Source: Trichopria drosophilae (taxonomy: Eukaryota; Arthropoda; Insecta; Hymenoptera; Diapriidae). From it: DNA of 64,000 nt. The translations under genes and the position numbers were made by a program. How positions within the stretch are numbered: position 1 is the stretch's first letter; each line of letters begins with the position of its first letter. The stretch is taken from positions 62,001 through 126,000 of the forward strand of contig JAQOWT010000013.1 in assembly GCA_030407085.1 (NCBI GenBank). Reading direction: 5' to 3'. Positions 40,506 through 53,300 of the stretch are shown one piece after another. The notes beneath the pieces are model-generated. The model was not told the DNA's origin. It saw only the letters and a program-made list of their open reading frames with translations, and made no database searches.

Positions 40506-43500
40506 CCGCAGACTGTAACATAAAGACTAACAGAAAAAAACTAAATACAACTTCTTGAACTATTATAGCTAAAAATTTGTCAATTCCCATGTAACTGACT
40601 AGTTAATTAATTCTTGTAGTTGCTATGAAACGCTAGATGATACTACGAGTGCAATGAGTATATTCAAGAAGACGCTATGATTTTTTCATTGATGATTTCA
40701 TCGAAATATTCTAAACTGACGAAAAATAGTACAATTTTCATATCGACTTAAATTTGCATTGTGATACTGGATGCATATTTATTACGAATGTGAGGCGACA
40801 TCGCTGAAGATAAAAATATGGATGACGATATTTAAATAACAAGAGTCTTCTGCACACCAGAATACGTGTTGAAAATCCTGCAAACAAGCTTATATTCAAA
40901 TTGCACTGTCCTAATCTCATTTCTCGTAGACAGGTCCGTAGACCGTAATATAAATATTACCAGAAAAAGACGAAAACACGTCCTTATCCCATTACCGTTC
41001 AAAATTTTTCAGTTTTCGTAGACAGGTCCGCAGACTGTAACATAAAGACTAACAGAAAAAAACTAAATACAACTTCTTGAACTATTATAGCTCAAAATTT
41101 GTCAATTCCCATGTAACTGACTAGTTAATTAATTCTTGTAGTTGCTATGAAACGGTAGATGATACTACGAGTGCAATGAGTATATTCAAGAAGACGCTAT
41201 GATTTTTTCATTGATGATTTCATCGAAATATTCTAAACTGACGAAAAATAGTACAATTTTCATATCGACTTAAATTTGCATTGTGATACTGGATGCATAT
41301 TTATTACGAATGTGAGGCGACATCGCTGAAGATAAAAATATGGATGACGATATTTAAATAACAAGAGTCTTCTGCACACCAGAATACGTGTTGAAAATCC
41401 TGCAAACAAGCTTATATTCAAATTGCACTGTCCTAATCTCATTTCTCGTAGACAGGTCCGTAGACCGTAATATAAATATTACCAGAAAAAGACGAAAACA
41501 CGTCCTTATCCCATTACCGTTCAAAATTTTTCAGTTTTCGTAGACAGGTCCGCAGACTGTAACATAAAGACTAACAGAAAAAAACTAAATACAACTTCTT
41601 GAACTATTATAGCTCAAAATTTGTCAATTCCCATGTAACTGACTAGTTAATTAATTCTTGTAGTTGCTATGAAACGGTAGATGATACTACGAGTGCAATG
41701 AGTATATTCCAGAAGACGCTATGATTTTTTCATTGATGATTTCATCGAAATATTCTAAACTGACGAAAAATAGTACAATTTTCATATCGACTTAAATTTG
41801 CATTGTGATACTGGATGCATATTTATTACGAATGTGAGGCGACATCCCTGAAGATAAAAATATGGATGACGATATTTAAATAACAAGAGTCTTCTGCACA
41901 CCAGAATACGTGTTGAAAATCCTGCAAACAAGCTTATATTCAAATTGCACTGTCCTAATCTCATTTCTCGTAGACAGGTCCGTAGACCGTAATATAAATA
42001 TTACCAGAAAAATACGAAAACACGTCCTTATCCCATTACCGTTCAAAATTTTTCAGTTTTCGTAGACAGGTCCGCAGACTGTAACATAAAGACTAACAGA
42101 AAAAAACTAAATACAACTTCTTGAACTATTATAGCTAAAAATTTGTCAATTCCCATGTAACTGACTAGTTAATTAATTCTTGTAGTTGCTATGAAACGGT
42201 AGATGATACTACGAGTGCAATGAGTATATTCCAGAAGACGCTATGATTTTTTCATTGATGATTTCATCGAAATATTCTAAACTGACGAAAAATAGTACAA
42301 TTTTCATATCGACTTAAATTTGCATTGTGATACTGGATGCATATTTATTACGAATGTGAGGCGACATCCCTGAAGATAAAAATATGGATGACGATATTTA
42401 AATAACAAGAATCTTCTGCACACCAGAATACGTGTTGAAAATCCTGCAAACAAGCTTATATTCAAATTGCACTGTCCTAATCTCATTTCTCGTAGACAGG
42501 TCCGTAGACCGTAATATAAATATTACCAGAAAAATACGAAAACACGTCCTTATCCCATTACCGTTCAAAATTTTTCAGTTTTCGTAGACAGGTCCGCAGA
42601 CTGTAACATAAAGACTAACAGAAAAAAACTAAATACAACTTCTTGAACTATTATAGCTAAAAATTTGTCAATTCCCATGTAACTGACTAGTTAATTAATT
42701 CTTGTAGTTGCTATGAAACGGTAGATGATACTACGAGTGCAATGAGTATAATCCAGAAGACGCTATGATTTTTTCATTGAAGATTTCATCGAAATATTCT
42801 AAACTGACGAATAAATCGTACACTTTTCATATCGACTTAAATTTGCATTGTGATACTGGATGCATATTTATTACGAATGTGAGGCGACATCCCTGAAGAT
42901 AAAAATATGGATGACGATATTTAAATAACAAGAGTCTTCTGCACACCAGAATACGTGTTGAAAATCCTGCAAACAAGCTTATATTCAAATTGCACTGTCC
43001 TAATCTCATTTCTCGTAGACAGGTCCGTAGACCGTAATATAAATATTACCAGAAAAATACGAAAACACGTCCTTATCCCATTACCGTTCAAAATTTTTCA
43101 GTTTTCGTAGACAGGTCCGCAGACTGTAACATAAAGACTAACAGAAAAAAACTAAATACAACTTCTTGAACTATTATAGCTAAAAATTTGTCAATTCCCA
43201 TGTAACTGACTAGTTAATTAATTCTTGTAGTTGCTATGAAACGGTAGATGATACTACGAGTGCAATGAGTATATTCCAGAAGACGCTATGATTTTTTCAT
43301 TGATGATTTCATCGAAATATTCTAAACTGACGAAAAATAGTACAATTTTCATATGGACTTAAATTTGCCATGTAATACTCGATGCATATTTATTACGAAT
43401 GTGAGGCGACATCCCTGAAGATAAAAATATGGATGACGATATTTAAATAACAAGAGTCTTCTGCACACCAGAATACGTGTTGAAAATCCTGCAAACAAGC

Positions 43501-46500
43501 TTATATTCAAATTGCACTGTCCTAATCTCATTTCTCGTAGACAGGTCCGTAGACCGTAATATAAATATTACCAGAAAAATACGAAAACACGTCCTTATCC
43601 CATTACCGTTCAAAATTTTTCAGTTTTCGTAGACAGGTCCGCAGACTGTAACATAAAGACTAACAGAAAAAAACTAAATACAACTTCTTGAACTATTATA
43701 GCTAAAAATTTGTCAATTCCCATGTAACTGACTAGTTAATTAATTCTTGTAGTTGCTATGAAACGGTAGATGATACTACGAGTGCAATGAGTATATTCCA
43801 GAAGACGCTATGATTTTTTCATTGATGATTTCATCGAAATATTCTAAACTGACGAAAAATAGTACAATTTTCATATCGACTTAAATTTGCATTGTGATAC
43901 TGGATGCATATTTATTACGAATGTGAGGCGACATCCCTGAAGATAAAAATATGGATGACGATATTTAAATAACAAGAGTCTTCTGCACACCAGAATACGT
44001 GTTGAAAATCCTGCAAACAAGCTTATATTCAAATTGCACTGTCCTAATCTCATTTCTCGTAGACAGGTCCGTAGACCGTAATATAAATATTACCAGAAAA
44101 ATACGAAAACACGTCCTTATCCCATTACCGTTCAAAATTTTTCAGTTTTCGTAGACAGGTCCGCAGACTGTAACATAAAGACTAACAGAAAAAAACTAAA
44201 TACAACTTCTTGAACTATTATAGCTAAAAATTTGTCAATTCCCATGTAACTGACTAGTTAATTAATTCTTGTAGTTGCTATGAAACGGTAGATGATACTA
44301 CGAGTGCAATGAGTATATTCCAGAAGACGCTATGATTTTTTCATTGATGATTTCATCGAAATATTCTAAACTGACGAAAAATAGTACAATTTTCATATCG
44401 ACTTAAATTTGCATTGTGATACTGGATGCATATTTATTACGAATGTGAGGCGACATCCCTGAAGATAAAAATATGGATGACGATATTTAAATAACAAGAG
44501 TCTTCTGCACACCAGAATACGTGTTGAAAATCCTGCAAACAAGCTTATATTCAAATTGCACTGTCCTAATCTCATTTCTCGTAGACAGGTCCGTAGACCG
44601 TAATATAAATATTACCAGAAAAATACGAAAACACGTCCTTATCCCATTACCGTTCAAACTTTTTCAGTTTTCGTAGACAGGTCCGCAGACTGTAACATAA
44701 AGACTAACAGAAAAAAACTAAATACAACTTCTTGAACTATTATAGCTAAAAATTTGTCAATTCCCATGTAACTGACTAGTTAATTAATTCTTGTAGATGC
44801 TATGAAACGGTAGATGATACTACGAGTGCAATGAGTATAATCCAGAAGACGCTATGATTTTTTCATTGAAGATTTCATCGAAATATTCTAAACTGACGAA
44901 TAAATCGTACACTTTTCATATCGACTTAAATTTGCATTGTGATACTGGATGCATATTTATTACGAATGTGAGGCGACATCCCTGAAGATAAAAATATGGA
45001 TGACGATATTTAAATAACAAGAGTCTTCTGCACACCAGAATACGTGTTGAAAATCCTGCAAACAAGCTTATATTCAAATTGCACTGTCCTAATCTCATTT
45101 CTCGTAGACAGGTCCGTAGACCGTAATATAAATATTACCAGAAAAATACGAAAACACGTCCTTATCCCATTACCGTTCAAAATTTTTCAGTTTTCGTAGA
45201 CAGGTCCGCAGACTGTAACATAAAGACTAACAGAAAAAAACTAAATACAACTTCTTGAACTATTATAGCTAAAAATTTGTCAATTCCCATGTAACTGACT
45301 AGTTAATTAATTCTTGTAGTTGCTATGAAACGGTAGATGATACTACGAGTGCAATGAGTATATTCCAGAAGACGCTATGATTTTTTCATTGATGATTTCA
45401 TCGAAATATTCTAAACTGACGAAAAATAGTACAATTTTCATATGGACTTAAATTTGCATTGTGATACTGGATGCATATTTATTACGAATGTGAGGCGACA
45501 TCCCTGAAGATAAAAATATGGATGACGATATTTAAATAACAAGAGTCTTCTGCACACCAGAATACGTGTTGAAAATCCTGCAAACAAGCTTATATTCAAA
45601 TTGCACTGTCCTAATCTCATTTCTCGTAGACAGGTCCGTAGACCGTAATATAAATATTACCAGAAAAATACGAAAACACGTCCTTATCCCATTACCGTTC
45701 AAAATTTTTCAGTTTTCGTAGACAGGTCCGCAGACTGTAACATAAAGACTAACAGAAAAAAACTAAATACAACTTCTTGAACTATTATAGCTAAAAATTT
45801 GTCAATTCCCATGTAACTGACTAGTTAATTAATTCTTGTAGTTGCTATGAAACGGTAGATGATACTACGAGTGCAATGAGTATATTCCAGAAGACGCTAT
45901 GATTTTTTCATTGATGAGTTCATCGAAATATTCTAAACTGACGAATAAATCGTACACTTTTCATATCGACTTAAATTTGCATTGTGATACTGGATGCATA
46001 TTTATTACGAATGTGAGGCGACATCCCTGAAGATAAAAATATGGATGACGATATTTAAATAACAAGAGTCTTCTGCACACCAGAATACGTGTTGAAAATC
46101 CTGCAAACAAGCTTATATTCAAATTGCACTGTCCTAATCTCATTTCTCGTAGACAGGTCCGTAGACCGTAATATAAATATTACCAGAAAAATACGAAAAC
46201 ACGTCCTTATCCCATTACCGTTCAAAATTTTTCAGTTTTCGTAGACAGGTCCGCAGACTGTAACATAAAGACTAACAGAAAAAAACTAAATACAACTTCT
46301 TGAACTATTATAGCTAAAAATTTGTCAATTCCCATGTAACTGACTAGTTAATTAATTCTTGTAGTTGCTATGAAACGGTAGATGATACTACGAGCGCAAT
46401 GAGTATATTCCAGAAGACGCTATGATTTTTTCATTGATGAGTTCATCGAAATATTCTAAACTGACGAAAAAATCGTACACTTTTCATATCGACTTAAATT

Positions 46501-46773
46501 TGCATTGTGATACTGGATGGATATTTATTAGGAATGTGAGGCGACATCCCTGAAGATAAAAATATGGATGACGATATTTAAATAACAAGAGTCTTCTGCA
46601 CACCAGAATACGTGTTGAAAATCCTGCAAACAAGCTTATATTCAAATTGCCCTGTCCTAATCTCATTTCTCGTAGACAGGTCCGTAGACCGTAATATAAA
46701 TATTACCAGAAAAATACGAAAACACGTCCTTATCCCATTACCGTTCAAAATTTTTCAGTTTTCGTAGACAGGT
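40506..46773 (-). repeat. Inverted block, divergent edge cluster near right hinge
   Basis: Twelve units, eleven of which carry TTTGCATTGTGATACTGG (the exception is 43117-43638). Elsewhere in the window this allele appears only at 20148-20669. Four units are 523 bp (42594-43116, 44683-45205, 45728-46250, 46251-46773), because GACGAAAAATAGTACAATTT becomes GACGAATAAATCGTACACTT or, in the last unit, GACGAAAAAATCGTACACTT. Private changes increase toward the hinge: the last unit also has ATGGATATTTATTAGG. Units 42594 and 44683 share ATAATCCAG and TTGAAGATTT, and are 2,089 bp apart. Divergence at array edges is a known satellite feature. Confidence 0.88.
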
Positions 46774-46792
46774 CCGCAGACTGTAACATAAA

Positions 46793-46851
46793 AAAATTGA
46801 AAATTAGTTATATTCAAGAAGTTGTATGATTTTTTTTTGACGATGAACCTC
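46793..46851. other. Right inversion hinge with degenerate repeat fragment
   Basis: Inverted sequence matches through 46792 (complement of unit 504), and forward sequence resumes at 46852 with GAAAAATTTTGAACGG (unit position 18). The 59 bp between is not random. TATATTCAAGAAG at 46809-46821 matches the complement of unit 369-357 exactly, and the following TATGATTTTTT, TTGA, GATGA and TCGAAA elements track the complement of unit 354-322 with gaps, about 75% by eye. A rival reading is a forward match of TTCAAGAAGTTGTAT (46813-46827) to unit 469-483. The flanking arms can pair with a loop of about 95 nt (46757-46851). The joint again lies in a GAAA run. Confidence 0.8.
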
Positions 46852-47356
46852 GAAAAATTTTGAACGGTAATGGGATAAGGACGTGTTTTCGTCTTTTTCT
46901 GGTAATATTTATATTACGGTCTACGGACCTGTCTACGAGAAATGAGATTAGGACAGTGCAATTTGAATATAAGCTTGTTTGCATGATTTTCAACACGTAT
47001 TCTGGTGTGCAGAAGACTCTTGTTATTTAAATATCGTCTTCCATATTTTTATCTTTAGAGATGTCGCGTCACATTCGTAATAAATATGCATCCAGTATTA
47101 CATAGCAAATTTAAGTCGATATGAAAATTGTACTATTTTTCGTCAGTTTAGAATATTTCGATGAAATCATCAATGAAAAAATCATAGCGTCTTCTTGAAT
47201 ATACTCATTGCACTCGTAGTATCATCTACCGTTTCATAGCAACTACAAGAATTAATTAACTAGTCAGTTACATGGGAATTGACAAATTTTGAGCTATAAT
47301 AGTTCAAGAAGTTGTATTTAGTTTTTTTCTGTTAGTCTTTATGTTACAGTCTGCGG
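46852..47356 (+). repeat. Truncated first unit of forward block 2
   Basis: Begins at unit position 18 directly after the right hinge, so it lacks the first 17 bases. It has GCATGATTTT (T for G at unit position 150, window 46984), an allele seen only twice more in the window. Otherwise it matches the block 2 consensus with C at 395, so unlike the inverted side this edge is hardly diverged. Confidence 0.9.
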
Positions 47357-50300
47357 ACCTGTCTACGAAAACTGAAAAATTTTGAACGGTAATGGGATAA
47401 GGACGTGTTTTCGTCTTTTTCTGGTAATATTTATATTACGGTCTACGGACCTGTCTACGAGAAATGAGATTAGGACAGTGCAATTTGAATATAAGCTTGT
47501 TTGCAGGATTTTCAACACGTATTCTGGTGTGCAGAAGACTCTTGTTATTTAAATATCGTCTTCCATATTTTTATCTTTAGAGATGTCGCGTCACATTCGT
47601 AATAAATATGCATCCAGTATTACATAGCAAATTTAAGTCGATATGAAAATTGTACTATTTTTCGTCAGTTTAGAATATTTCGATGAAATCATCAATGAAA
47701 AAATCATAGCGTCTTCTTGAATATACTCATTGCACTCGTAGTATCATCTACCGTTTCATAGCAACTACAAGAATTAATTAACTAGTCAGTTACATGGGAA
47801 TTGACAAATTTTGAGCTATAATAGTTCAAGAAGTTGTATTTAGTTTTTTTCTGTTAGTCTTTATGTTACAGTCTGCGGACCTGTCTACGAAAACTGAAAA
47901 ATTTTGAACGGTAATGGGATAAGGACGTGTTTTCGTCTTTTTCTGGTAATATTTATATTACGGTCTACGGACCTGTCTACGAGAAATGAGATTAGGACAG
48001 TGCAATTTGAATATAAGCTTGTTTGCAGGATTTTCAACACGTATTCTGGTGTGCAGAAGACTCTTGTTATTTAAATATCGTCTTCCATATTTTTATCTTT
48101 AGAGATGTCGCGTCACATTCGTAATAAATATGCATCCAGTATTACATAGCAAATTTAAGTCGATATGAAAATTGTACTATTTTTCGTCAGTTTAGAATAT
48201 TTCGATGAAATCATCAATGAAAAAATCATAGCGTCTTCTTGAATATACTCATTGCACTCGTAGTATCATCTACCGTTTCATAGCAACTACAAGAATTAAT
48301 TAACTAGTCAGTTACATGGGAATTGACAAATTTTGAGCTATAATAGTTCAAGAAGTTGTATTTAGTTTTTTTCTGTTAGTCTTTATGTTACAGTCTGCGG
48401 ACCTGTCTACGAAAACTGAAAAATTTTGAACGGTAATGGGATAAGGACGTGTTTTCGTCTTTTTCTGGTAATATTTATATTACGGTCTACGGACCTGTCT
48501 ACGAGAAATGAGATTAGGACAGTGCAATTTGAATATAAGCTTGTTTGCAGGATTTTCAACACGTATTCTGGTGTGCAGAAGACTCTTGTTATTTAAATAT
48601 CGTCTTCCATATTTTTATCTTTAGAGATGTCGCGTCACATTCGTAATAAATATGCATCCAGTATTACATAGCAAATTTAAGTCGATATGAAAATTGTACT
48701 ATTTTTCGTCAGTTTAGAATATTTCGATGAAATCATCAATGAAAAAATCATAGCGTCTTCTTGAATATACTCATTGCACTCGTAGTATCATCTACCGTTT
48801 CATAGCAACTACAAGAATTAATTAACTAGTCAGTTACATGGGAATTGACAAATTTTGAGCTATAATAGTTCAAGAAGTTGTATTTAGTTTTTTTCTGTTA
48901 GTCTTTATGTTACAGTCTGCGGACCTGTCTACGAAAACTGAAAAATTTTGAACGGTAATGGGATAAGGACGTGTTTTCGTCTTTTTCTGGTAATATTTAT
49001 ATTACGGTCTACGGACCTGTCTACGAGAAATGAGATTAGGACAGTGCAATTTGAATATAAGCTTGTTTGCAGGATTTTCAACACGTATTCTGGTGTGCAG
49101 AAGACTCTTGTTATTTAAATATCGTCTTCCATATTTTTATCTTTAGAGATGTCGCGTCACATTCGTAATAAATATGCATCCAGTATTACATAGCAAATTT
49201 AAGTCGATATGAAAATTGTACTATTTTTCGTCAGTTTAGAATATTTCGATGAAATCATCAATGAAAAAATCATAGCGTCTTCTTGAATATACTCATTGCA
49301 CTCGTAGTATCATCTACCGTTTCATAGCAACTACAAGAATTAATTAACTAGTCAGTTACATGGGAATTGACAAATTTTGAGCTATAATAGTTCAAGAAGT
49401 TGTATTTAGTTTTTTTCTGTTAGTCTTTATGTTACAGTCTGCGGACCTGTCTACGAAAACTGAAAAATTTTGAACGGTAATGGGATAAGGACGTGTTTTC
49501 GTCTTTTTCTGGTAATATTTATATTACGGTCTACGGACCTGTCTACGAGAAATGAGATTAGGACAGTGCAATTTGAATATAAGCTTGTTTGCAGGATTTT
49601 CAACACGTATTCTGGTGTGCAGAAGACTCTTGTTATTTAAATATCGTCTTCCATATTTTTATCTTTAGAGATGTCGCGTCACATTCGTAATAAATATGCA
49701 TCCAGTATTACATAGCAAATTTAAGTCGATATGAAAATTGTACTATTTTTCGTCAGTTTAGAATATTTCGATGAAATCATCAATGAAAAAATCATAGCGT
49801 CTTCTTGAATATACTCATTGCACTCGTAGTATCATCTACCGTTTCATAGCAACTACAAGAATTAATTAACTAGTCAGTTACATGGGAATTGACAAATTTT
49901 GAGCTATAATAGTTCAAGAAGTTGTATTTAGTTTTTTTCTGTTAGTCTTTATGTTACAGTCTGCGGACCTGTCTACGAAAACTGAAAAATTTTGAACGGT
50001 AATGGGATAAGGACGTGTTTTCGTCTTTTTCTGGTAATATTTATATTACGGTCTACGGACCTGTCTACGAGAAATGAGATTAGGACAGTGCAATTTGAAT
50101 ATAAGCTTGTTTGCAGGATTTTCAACACGTATTCTGGTGTGCAGAAGACTCTTGTTATTTAAATATCGTCTTCCATATTTTTATCTTTAGAGATGTCGCG
50201 TCACATTCGTAATAAATATGCATCCAGTATTACATAGCAAATTTAAGTCGATATGAAAATTGTACTATTTTTCGTCAGTTTAGAATATTTCGATGAAATC

Positions 50301-53300
50301 ATCAATGAAAAAATCATAGCGTCTTCTTGAATATACTCATTGCACTCGTAGTATCATCTACCGTTTCATAGCAACTACAAGAATTAATTAACTAGTCAGT
50401 TACATGGGAATTGACAAATTTTGAGCTATAATAGTTCAAGAAGTTGTATTTAGTTTTTTTCTGTTAGTCTTTATGTTACAGTCTGCGGACCTGTCTACGA
50501 AAACTGAAAAATTTTGAACGGTAATGGGATAAGGACGTGTTTTCGTCTTTTTCTGGTAATATTTATATTACGGTCTACGGACCTGTCTACGAGAAATGAG
50601 ATTAGGACAGTGCAATTTGAATATAAGCTTGTTTGCAGGATTTTCAACACGTATTCTGGTGTGCAGAAGACTCTTGTTATTTAAATATCGTCTTCCATAT
50701 TTTTATCTTTAGAGATGTCGCGTCACATTCGTAATAAATATGCATCCAGTATTACATAGCAAATTTAAGTCGATATGAAAATTGTACTATTTTTCGTCAG
50801 TTTAGAATATTTCGATGAAATCATCAATGAAAAAATCATAGCGTCTTCTTGAATATACTCATTGCACTCGTAGTATCATCTACCGTTTCATAGCAACTAC
50901 AAGAATTAATTAACTAGTCAGTTACATGGGAATTGACAAATTTTGAGCTATAATAGTTCAAGAAGTTGTATTTAGTTTTTTTCTGTTAGTCTTTATGTTA
51001 CAGTCTGCGGACCTGTCTACGAAAACTGAAAAATTTTGAACGGTAATGGGATAAGGACGTGTTTTCGTCTTTTTCTGGTAATATTTATATTACGGTCTAC
51101 GGACCTGTCTACGAGAAATGAGATTAGGACAGTGCAATTTGAATATAAGCTTGTTTGCAGGATTTTCAACACGTATTCTGGTGTGCAGAAGACTCTTGTT
51201 ATTTAAATATCGTCTTCCATATTTTTATCTTTAGAGATGTCGCGTCACATTCGTAATAAATATGCATCCAGTATTACATAGCAAATTTAAGTCGATATGA
51301 AAATTGTACTATTTTTCGTCAGTTTAGAATATTTCGATGAAATCATCAATGAAAAAATCATAGCGTCTTCTTGAATATACTCATTGCACTCGTAGTATCA
51401 TCTAGCGTTTCATAGCAACTACAAGAATTAATTAACTAGTCAGTTACATGGGAATTGACAAATTTTGAGCTATAATAGTTCAAGAAGTTGTATTTAGTTT
51501 TTTTCTGTTAGTCTTTATGTTACAGTCTGCGGACCTGTCTACGAAAACTGAAAAATTTTGAACGGTAATGGGATAAGGACGTGTTTTCGTCTTTTTCTGG
51601 TAATATTTATATTACGGTCTACGGACCTGTCTACGAGAAATGAGATTAGGACAGTGCAATTTGAATATAAGCTTGTTTGCAGGATTTTCAACACGTATTC
51701 TGGTGTGCAGAAGACTCTTGTTATTTAAATATCGTCTTCCATATTTTTATCTTTAGAGATGTCGCGTCACATTCGTAATAAATATGCATCCAGTATTACA
51801 TAGCAAATTTAAGTCGATATGAAAATTGTACTATTTTTCGTCAGTTTAGAATATTTCGATGAAATCATCAATGAAAAAATCATAGCGTCTTCTTGAATAT
51901 ACTCATTGCACTCGTAGTATCATCTACCGTTTCATAGCAACTACAAGAATTAATTAACTAGTCAGTTACATGGGAATTGACAAATTTTGAGCTATAATAG
52001 TTCAAGAAGTTGTATTTAGTTTTTTTCTGTTAGTCTTTATGTTACAGTCTGCGGACCTGTCTACGAAAACTGAAAAATTTTGAACGGTAATGGGATAAGG
52101 ACGTGTTTTCGTCTTTTTCTGGTAATATTTATATTACGGTCTACGGACCTGTCTACGAGAAATGAGATTAGGACAGTGCAATTTGAATATAAGCTTGTTT
52201 GCAGGATTTTCAACACGTATTCTGGTGTGCAGAAGACTCTTGTTATTTAAATATCGTCTTCCATATTTTTATCTTTAGAGATGTCGCGTCACATTCGTAA
52301 TAAATATGCATCCAGTATTACATAGCAAATTTAAGTCGATATGAAAATTGTACTATTTTTCGTCAGTTTAGAATATTTCGATGAAATCATCAATGAAAAA
52401 ATCATAGCGTCTTCTTGAATATACTCATTGCACTCGTAGTATCATCTACCGTTTCATAGCAACTACAAGAATTAATTAACTAGTCAGTTACATGGGAATT
52501 GACAAATTTTGAGCTATAATAGTTCAAGAAGTTGTATTTAGTTTTTTTCTGTTAGTCTTTATGTTACAGTCTGCGGACCTGTCTACGAAAACTGAAAAAT
52601 TTTGAACGGTAATGGGATAAGGACGTGTTTTCGTCTTTTTCTGGTAATATTTATATTACGGTCTACGGACCTGTCTACGAGAAATGAGATTAGGACAGTG
52701 CAATTTGAATATAAGCTTGTTTGCAGGATTTTCAACACGTATTCTGGTGTGCAGAAGACTCTTGTTATTTAAATATCGTCTTCCATATTTTTATCTTTAG
52801 AGATGTCGCGTCACATTCGTAATAAATATGCATCCAGTATTACATAGCAAATTTAAGTCGATATGAAAATTGTACTATTTTTCGTCAGTTTAGAATATTT
52901 CGATGAAATCATCAATGAAAAAATCATAGCGTCTTCTTGAATATACTCATTGCACTCGTAGTATCATCTACCGTTTCATAGCAACTACAAGAATTAATTA
53001 ACTAGTCAGTTACATGGGAATTGACAAATTTTGAGCTATAATAGTTCAAGAAGTTGTATTTAGTTTTTTTCTGTTAGTCTTTATGTTACAGTCTGCGGAC
53101 CTGTCTACGAAAACTGAAAAATTTTGAACGGTAATGGGATAAGGACGTGTTTTCGTCTTTTTCTGGTAATATTTATATTACGGTCTACGGACCTGTCTAC
53201 GAGAAATGAGATTAGGACAGTGCAATTTGAATATAAGCTTGTTTGCAGGATTTTCAACACGTATTCTGGTGTGCAGAAGACTCTTGTTATTTAAATATCG

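Larger units (their letters stand above)
19138..46792 (-). repeat. Satellite array, inverted block (522-bp unit)
   Basis: The same repeat read on the minus strand. It has a 488-bp partial (19138-19625), 52 full units ending at 46773, and 19 bp more (46774-46792). Four units are 523 bp and the rest are 522 bp. It is a different subfamily from the flanks: on the repeat strand most units read ATCTTCAGGGATGTCGCCTC where the forward blocks read ATCTTTAGAGATGTCGCGTC, and most have CTGGAATATAC where the forward blocks have CTTGAATATAC. Unit positions 461 and 469 are T. Units are much more varied than in block 1, with several recurring haplotypes shuffled along the block. No gene or mobile element interrupts it. 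Confidence 0.97.

Noticed and set aside
19138..46851. The inverted block as a transposable element with terminal inverted repeats.
   Set aside because: No coding capacity, no target-site duplication, and the interior is the same satellite as the flanks. A strand flip within one array explains it.
14722..46996. About fifty 60-codon open frames that could be annotated as coding genes.
   Set aside because: They repeat with the satellite period, depend on one stop-codon base, vary mostly at amino-acid-changing sites, have no recognisable domain, and sit in non-coding tandem repeat DNA.
46814..46996. A different minus-strand 60-codon frame across the right hinge, starting with GTG.
   Set aside because: It is made of hinge and repeat sequence read in another frame; the GTG start and low complexity give no support for a gene.
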